A stretch of 18,899 nt of DNA from Planctomycetaceae bacterium (lineage in GTDB: Bacteria; Planctomycetota; Planctomycetia; Pirellulales; Thermoguttaceae): positions 1 to 18,899 of the forward strand of contig WRCR01000021.1 in NCBI GenBank assembly GCA_009783865.1, in the 5' to 3' direction. The notes beneath the pieces are model-generated. The model made no database searches. It was given only the letters and a program-made list of their open reading frames with translations, and was not told where the DNA came from. Made by a program: the position numbers and the translations under genes. Below are positions 16,601-18,899 of the stretch, one piece after another (position 1 is the first letter of the stretch; the number at the start of each line of letters is the position of its first letter).

Positions 16601-18899
16601 AATTCTTCAAACAGTTTAAGTACTTTTTCCTTCATCCCCGGCGGAATACGGACAGCCAACTGCGTGGCGTTAACGGGGTAGCCCGCCACTTTGACTTCGG
16701 GATAAACCGTCTGCATAAGAGAGGCAACATAATACGGATGCGCCTGTTTGAATGAATGAATATAAACCTCTTCTTCAAGCGGCTTGGACTCCTCGGCTTG
16801 AAGGAGAACCTTCTTGATTCTTTCGACATCGGGTTTAGCGCCCTGAATCATAACCTGCGAATTATCAGCATCGACTATTATCGTTGCTCTCGGTGCAAGC
16901 GTCCGCAAGGACTGTAATAACTGCGGCGAAGGATTCTTCTTGACCGGAACGAATTCCAAATCGCCGTCAAGTTGATTCAACAACTCGGTCACCGGTATTT
17001 TTAATTCCTTCGGCAACTGAATTACCAACTGATTTGCCGCTTGATTGACGGTCATTTTTATTTCAGGAAAGACCTGTTCTAAGACCGAGGTCGCCGTGAA
17101 CGGTGAAGCAAACAGCAAGGTATGAATCATCATCTCTTCCTTGTCCTGCGACTCTGCCAATGAAGCAAGCACCGCCTTGATTTTAGCGATTTCCTCTTTC
17201 GGACCTATTGCGATAACCTGAAGATTTCGTCTGCCTTGAACCAACGAAGTATGCGGCGCAAGACGGAATAACTGTCCCATTGTGGACGGCGGCATATCTT
17301 TTACAAGCGTGAAAAACGCAATGTCTTCATTGACGCTTTTATCGAGTTCCAGCACCGCTTTTTCAATAAGCGTTTGCATTTCCGGCGTTGCAACCGCAAT
17401 GACCGCATTAGTGCGCGGGTCATACGAGTACTCCGCATCGGGAAGCAAACTGCCTAGAACATTATGCGCCGTGTAAGCATAACCGCGAAACATCGGATAT
17501 ACCGCCAACACCGGCACTTCGGGAGCCGTTCCGGGAGCCGCCGACTGCGTCGGCGATTTGCCTAACATTTCGTCCAGCAATGAACGGATTATCTCATGCT
17601 GTTTCTCCGTCGCCCAAACGGTGACGTATCCTTGTTTTGTATCACGCAATTCCGTGATGCCGTACAATTCTCCATGTTCCCTCTTCGATGCGGACAACTG
17701 CCGCAGCAGTGAAGAAAACCGCTGGGCAACCGTCGAGGACATCTTGTAAGAAACGACTTTCCGGTCTTCTTCCGCAGCCGTTGCCGACTCTAATTCAGTC
17801 ACCGCCTTTGAAAGCATTTCCTGTTCTTTCGCCGTTGCTATAACGAGAATACAGCCCTGTTCATCGTCCAGCGAAAACAAACCGGTAGGAACGATTCTTT
17901 CGAGTTGACCAATCGTTTCCCGCGTCATTTTCTTGTTCTTATCCGTGAAGCGGTACACTTTTGCAACGGGTTCGTCTTCCGGTCTCGGGGTCTGTATTAA
18001 CGATTCAAAAAACGCCTTAATTTTTTCGTGTTCCTCTTTCGCTGCCATAATAACGATTTTATTCGCAACCGGTGTATCAGAAATAACTGCTGCCGGAAAG
18101 GTCTTCTTCAAAATCTCAATAATTTCCCCGCCGATAGCCATAGACGGGTCAAACGGATTAAACTGACCGAACTGACCGTATTGACCGAACTGCGGATTGT
18201 ACTGTGGATTAGATGCCCCATCAGAAGGGCGCATTCTTGCTCTCTGCATCCGCCCCATGTTCCAAAGTTGCTGCGGGGAAAGATTAAGATAAGCCGTAAT
18301 CGAATACGATTCTAATATCATCTCGCCCTGCTGCGCACCGGCATCCGCCTCAAGCATTTTAAGAATCTCTTCCAGCGGTGTGTGTTCCGCTTCCGGCATT
18401 CTAACGTGTATCTCTCTCGAATTGCCCATGCGCAGAATCTTCGCATTCGGAGAAAACTGCTTGAAAATCTCCTCTATCCTTGTAGGGTCATTTTTCTCGA
18501 TGGTGTATGTTTTCCAAACGGTCGGAGTCGGCGGCGCAGGCGGCTGCGGCTGCGGAGGCGGCGGAGGATTTTCCACCGACTCTATCACCTTCATCAATAC
18601 CAGCAGCGTGCTTGCCGTATCCGTTATCATCAGCGAATTGCCCGGCATCGGAATTATCTGACAGAAAGGTCCCTTGAACGGTTCTATCGTCTGCATTACA
18701 ACGGCGCGGCTTCGTCTTTCCAGCGGGAAAATAACTGTTGTGTATTCAAAGCGTCCCCGCTGTGGCAACTCCTCCGGTTTGAGTTTCGGCAGGAATTGTA
18801 CCGGTATTTTTCCCCGATTCAAATCGAAAAGCATCAGCATTTTATCGTTTCTGACGAGGGTATAACCCTTCGTTTGCAGAACGCTGTTGAGTTTATCGA
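10654..18899 (-). CDS. Giant secretin-N-module repeat protein without a secretin barrel, 5'-truncated by window edge
   Basis: The frame runs off the right edge: 19 in-frame codons (LNSVLQTKGYTLVRNDK and neighbours) precede the Met at 18840, so at least 2,747 residues exist. Numbering is from that Met. The visible start is secretin N0/N1-like (GYTLVRNDKMLMLFDL, then MITDTASTLLVLMKVIE, 71-87). A Pro-rich linker at 92-107 leads into about 36 secretin_N/NolW-like modules averaging 73 residues. Each has a Y/F-strand, helix, P-x-A, a strand, then L-x-V-W-(A/G)-x-x-x-E-H-x-x-I and a helix. Modules near 179, 1478, 1583, 2359 and 2506 carry insertions. A charged Lys/Glu/Gln linker occupies 2391-2420, and a Met/Tyr/Gly/Pro tail ends it (2698-2728). 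No secretin beta-barrel or its VPLLGDIP-type motif is present. In type II/III secretion and pilus secretins such modules stack as periplasmic rings. An export path through the outer membrane is not shown here, so ring, filament or scaffold roles are inference. The frame has no interruptions. Confidence 0.85.
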   Translation of the reverse strand, partial: DKLNSVLQTKGYTLVRNDKMLMLFDLNRGKIPVQFLPKLKPEELPQRGRFEYTTVIFPLERRSRAVVMQTIEPFKGPFCQIIPMPGNSLMITDTASTLLVLMKVIESVENPPPPPQPQPPAPPTPTVWKTYTIEKNDPTRIEEIFKQFSPNAKILRMGNSREIHVRMPEAEHTPLEEILKMLEADAGAQQGEMILESYSITAYLNLSPQQLWNMGRMQRARMRPSDGASNPQYNPQFGQYGQFGQFNPFDPSMAIGGEIIEILKKTFPAAVISDTPVANKIVIMAAKEEHEKIKAFFESLIQTPRPEDEPVAKVYRFTDKNKKMTRETIGQLERIVPTGLFSLDDEQGCILVIATAKEQEMLSKAVTELESATAAEEDRKVVSYKMSSTVAQRFSSLLRQLSASKREHGELYGITELRDTKQGYVTVWATEKQHEIIRSLLDEMLGKSPTQSAAPGTAPEVPVLAVYPMFRGYAYTAHNVLGSLLPDAEYSYDPRTNAVIAVATPEMQTLIEKAVLELDKSVNEDIAFFTLVKDMPPSTMGQLFRLAPHTSLVQGRRNLQVIAIGPKEEIAKIKAVLASLAESQDKEEMMIHTLLFASPFTATSVLEQVFPEIKMTVNQAANQLVIQLPKELKIPVTELLNQLDGDLEFVPVKKNPSPQLLQSLRTLAPRATIIVDADNSQVMIQGAKPDVERIKKVLLQAEESKPLEEEVYIHSFKQAHPYYVASLMQTVYPEVKVAGYPVNATQLAVRIPPGMKEKVLKLFEEFDGDITFIPLKREVTPEMLTNFQRIAPYTVVMQDRKRSQLIVYGQKPDIEKIQKLVTASEADEKDVDEVYVHTFRQGQPFYALSVLQGMYPEIALAAHPTTNQLALRLHPELKEKIVKLLEELDGDIVFVPLKKELTPELLNSFSRLAPYATVVEDKQNALAMIYGSKPDIEKIQKIITTTETALPPAEEVIVHHLKYVDSPMVVSVLKEIYPDAKIKDDPENARLVIRVMPTRKEAVLALLKQLDAQDEEAEKRFFKAYPIDSGFYSINPVPGRGHYSSATFVTELQKLVPRAKLTFDDSTQQLIVWGTAKEHEAVEAAVKNMNGDGSEKKYGRFQLRRLDAYNAMSIIRRLYPTVNPTYDMYGTSVVVEGHPRLIKKIGEMIESIDPSEPGENDPCVRFYSFAYEPTPELVQGIARLAPGAYVVPDKEAKQVMVIAKPLQQKIIAESVNAIQTTFTAPEEPMLFIYPATTEQRERLEAFIQTAARDLKGVAIVKDKAQNQVSVWAKPSEHKLIAEILKQMTENKMNEPAQKLKVFYMSLGDLTTAQEILKLSYPNAVPFADKQGNRLLVLATEDELKKITETLAVQGSIDDRHMVAYPVAGAKPETLLKVIQDVYSGVKVTPEPQTKRILVWGTPEEHTKIADIVEQSNKKEDPNSELSEKFAAYSMANLDPQYINRLFSRLIPDSEVYADPTADKIIVRARVRDHAQIQELLEQLREKDELLKPVLTVYPIGEADPVMLETILRSSLPNAESMSPDNVLRAMGETYYYERMYQAWHRMNYGSTKKKTGYYKVDPKTKSVYVFVSAGDQKEAANGIEQIIKTGNIEGHRLIVKRYSLEEMTFFNAWQLLQEIVPAAQFHQIYSPLPAFEGRRGGFMMSYRDFLAHANENDHKKIEALVNELNDRSGDSRKEMLGAVIPDGSHYGRERLIELVQRVFPDSFPMPGGAPNQILVWASPHKLIQIQKIIDEACKPLAENLKTVVKSYPLQYISINEAKSWLAGIFPNAQFDPDAQQRFQRPPTAAKLLIVMATPIEHIEIEKAIKEIDKDIPDALKQVPRLYSLDDQPPAAIPSLRMSLLQAFPNAVCTQGAELQSLMVVATEEEHVKIADFIKSYKEDREHKRATLEVYVLKRQNYYRISTLITRVAPQALIFPGSKPDQISVWGTPREQADVSAALMKLETAANVSENQILKIYKVGNNKASTAYNLISYQFPGSVIFPINSNEIIAWTSPVDHETISKMLGTIAEAFPEPVLKTYYLKHVPLTEGVMFLNRVYAASGEAVITLRPSTGDLLVHATREIHDKIAKNIAEFDVPRPKDTEMLPVAYDLSELPPLQISATATLVRQSLGTEAIVFPSSVPGQLVVWAKTSAQEKIKTLFDQMLTERVETASEMEVYTITRGTGRLAQNTILTIVPNVKFGYGVNPNQLLVWAKPADQVKVKSVIDKINERDKDIVIESYSLKNTNERSVIAMVRTVIENQGLNVDATYETYGNQLIVEGKPEEQKIIKDLIEKMRIEEKEMAVFTLENNDPMTIYYAINTMFYDEGYLAPTVTPDNTSNMIFIQGSKEQIEKIRKLLIQMGETNVGTGELTPSAANITTPAPLQKSSNSQLRVIHLGGNANQTVKELEKRWYNYVPNRLLINRQDEPLIQKKEDQPEEKKEEPKEQPQKQTTEQGVSTSRFGYPALFSVNDPAEKPEGRGAENAADNAETLNPLPNVYVMMNEDGSITVASYDTAALDKLEQIIQRINSRVVFEGRDFTIYSVRNIAADTVALKIQTILRERLAGQPRYNTMGFAASSRYAPPRLEIIPDIINNTINVRGAKAERNEVANLIAFFDVSALPGELSITKPIKVPIKNTQASRVQQQVLNVYQQKMMSTRLPGGLYSRVAIDAITNSLEIIAPEPLASELKEYAEDIDRRTVEEPARKIHVIPLEVKSVVVQNALQVIRQSSMTGYPMGGYQMMGYPQMYPMMNPGMQYNQMMRR
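10657..10749 (-). other. Met/Tyr/Gly/Pro-rich C-terminal tail of the giant protein
   Basis: The last 31 residues (2698-2728) contain 10 Met, with motifs such as GYPMGGYQMMGYP and MYPMMNPGMQY. The preceding module is cut short where the tail begins. Such a tail could be a disordered anchor, a metal-binding stretch or an assembly tag; sequence alone does not decide. Confidence 0.6.
11824..11847 (-). repeat. Palindromic element, copy B, in a linker of the giant protein
   Basis: Matches 7384-7407 at 20 of 24 positions in the same orientation. The inverted repeat is imperfect here (GGGC/GCTC arms). It encodes TGELTPSA at residues 2332-2339, in a Thr/Ser/Ala/Pro-rich linker between modules 2269 and 2359. 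No flanking direct repeat is obvious. Confidence 0.5.
15838..17136 (-). repeat. Three and a half tandem double-module units of about 122 codons
   Basis: Unit I spans 17136-16774 (residues 569-689), unit II 16773-16405 (690-812), unit III 16404-16039 (813-934) and a half unit 16038-15838 (935-1001). Each full unit pairs an A module (EEVYIHSF..., YPE..., LLEELDGDI.F) with a B module (.PLK.E.TPE.L..F.R.APY, KPDIEKIQK). Units II and III share a 23-base identical stretch exactly 366 bases apart (16076-16098 and 16442-16464), so duplication is recent relative to the rest of the tract. Confidence 0.8.
18161..18196 (-). repeat. 9-base tandem repeat encoding QFGQYGQFGQF
   Basis: Four 9-base copies: aactgaccg twice exactly (18161-18169, 18170-18178), tattgaccg (18179-18187) and aactgcgga (18188-18196). 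On the - strand it encodes Gln/Phe/Gly repeats in the insertion of the second module (residues about 215-226). A slippage-prone tract whose unit preserves frame. Confidence 0.7.

Larger units (their letters stand above)
10771..18519 (-). repeat. Tract of about 36 secretin_N/NolW-like modules
   Basis: Approximate module starts (residue from Met 18840): 109, 179, 296, 365, 448, 510, 575, 631, 697, 754, 820, 876, 942, 1006, 1082, 1148, 1213, 1283, 1345, 1413, 1478, 1583, 1665, 1732, 1807, 1875, 1941, 2003, 2072, 2141, 2204, 2269, 2359, 2506, 2595, 2675. The recurring signature is clearest in LIVWGTAKEHEAV, VSVWAKPSEHKLI, ILVWGTPEEHTKI and LLVWAKPADQVKV. The last four modules are the most divergent. 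Confidence 0.75.

Noticed and set aside
15838..17136. Regular 366-base spacing taken as a CRISPR-like or satellite array
   Set aside because: The period is a whole number of codons and the repeats are conserved as protein modules. The spacing is far too long for CRISPR.
18838..18840. ATG at 18840 as the true start of the giant gene
   Set aside because: In-frame upstream codons give LNSVLQTKGYTLVRNDK, a typical secretin N0 sequence, so the gene continues past the window.

Overview
The window looks like part of a Planctomycetota chromosome, probably near Pirellulales. This is inferred from protein types: a large protein made of repeated secretin N-type modules, an HzsA-like (hydrazine synthase alpha-like) secreted cytochrome, a short-tailed TPR membrane protein with a planctomycete-style N-terminus, and a GH99-like/WbsX enzyme. 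No rRNA or tRNA is available to fix the taxonomy. Seven protein-coding genes fill almost all of the window and no intergenic gap exceeds about 115 bases. I see no tRNA, rRNA, CRISPR array, transposase or phage gene.

Left part, + strand (1-3031): the 3' portion of a GH99-like/WbsX glycosidase-type protein that begins before the window, a secreted BON-domain protein, and a single-pass membrane protein with a TPR-like periplasmic domain. The TPR gene has a near-perfect sigma70-type promoter (TTGACG, 17 bases, TATAAT).

Middle part, - strand (3064-10539): three genes read leftwards from a promoter at 10590-10618. In order these are a secreted discoidin/beta-propeller/di-haem HzsA-like protein, a heparinase II/III-type polysaccharide lyase, and a membrane protein with two von Willebrand A domains around a glutamine-amidotransferase-like domain. 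The last two are essentially contiguous. The + and - gene sets converge on a GC-rich hairpin at 3035-3056.

Right part, - strand (10654 to beyond 18899): one uninterrupted reading frame of at least 2,747 codons, still open at the window edge. It starts like a secretin (N0/N1-type region) and then carries about 36 secretin_N/NolW-like modules. No secretin beta-barrel follows; it ends in a Met/Tyr/Gly/Pro-rich tail. Three and a half ~122-codon double modules inside it are clearly recent duplications. This protein is the strongest candidate for something undescribed.

Together the set reads as cell-envelope and extracellular polysaccharide functions: two carbohydrate-active enzymes, a discoidin-bearing secreted cytochrome, adhesion/assembly-type VWA and BON domains, and a giant periplasmic repeat protein. 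A fine-scale feature is a 24-base GC-rich element present twice (7384-7407 and 11824-11847), both in frame inside genes. In the heparinase gene it appears to have lengthened the signal peptide.
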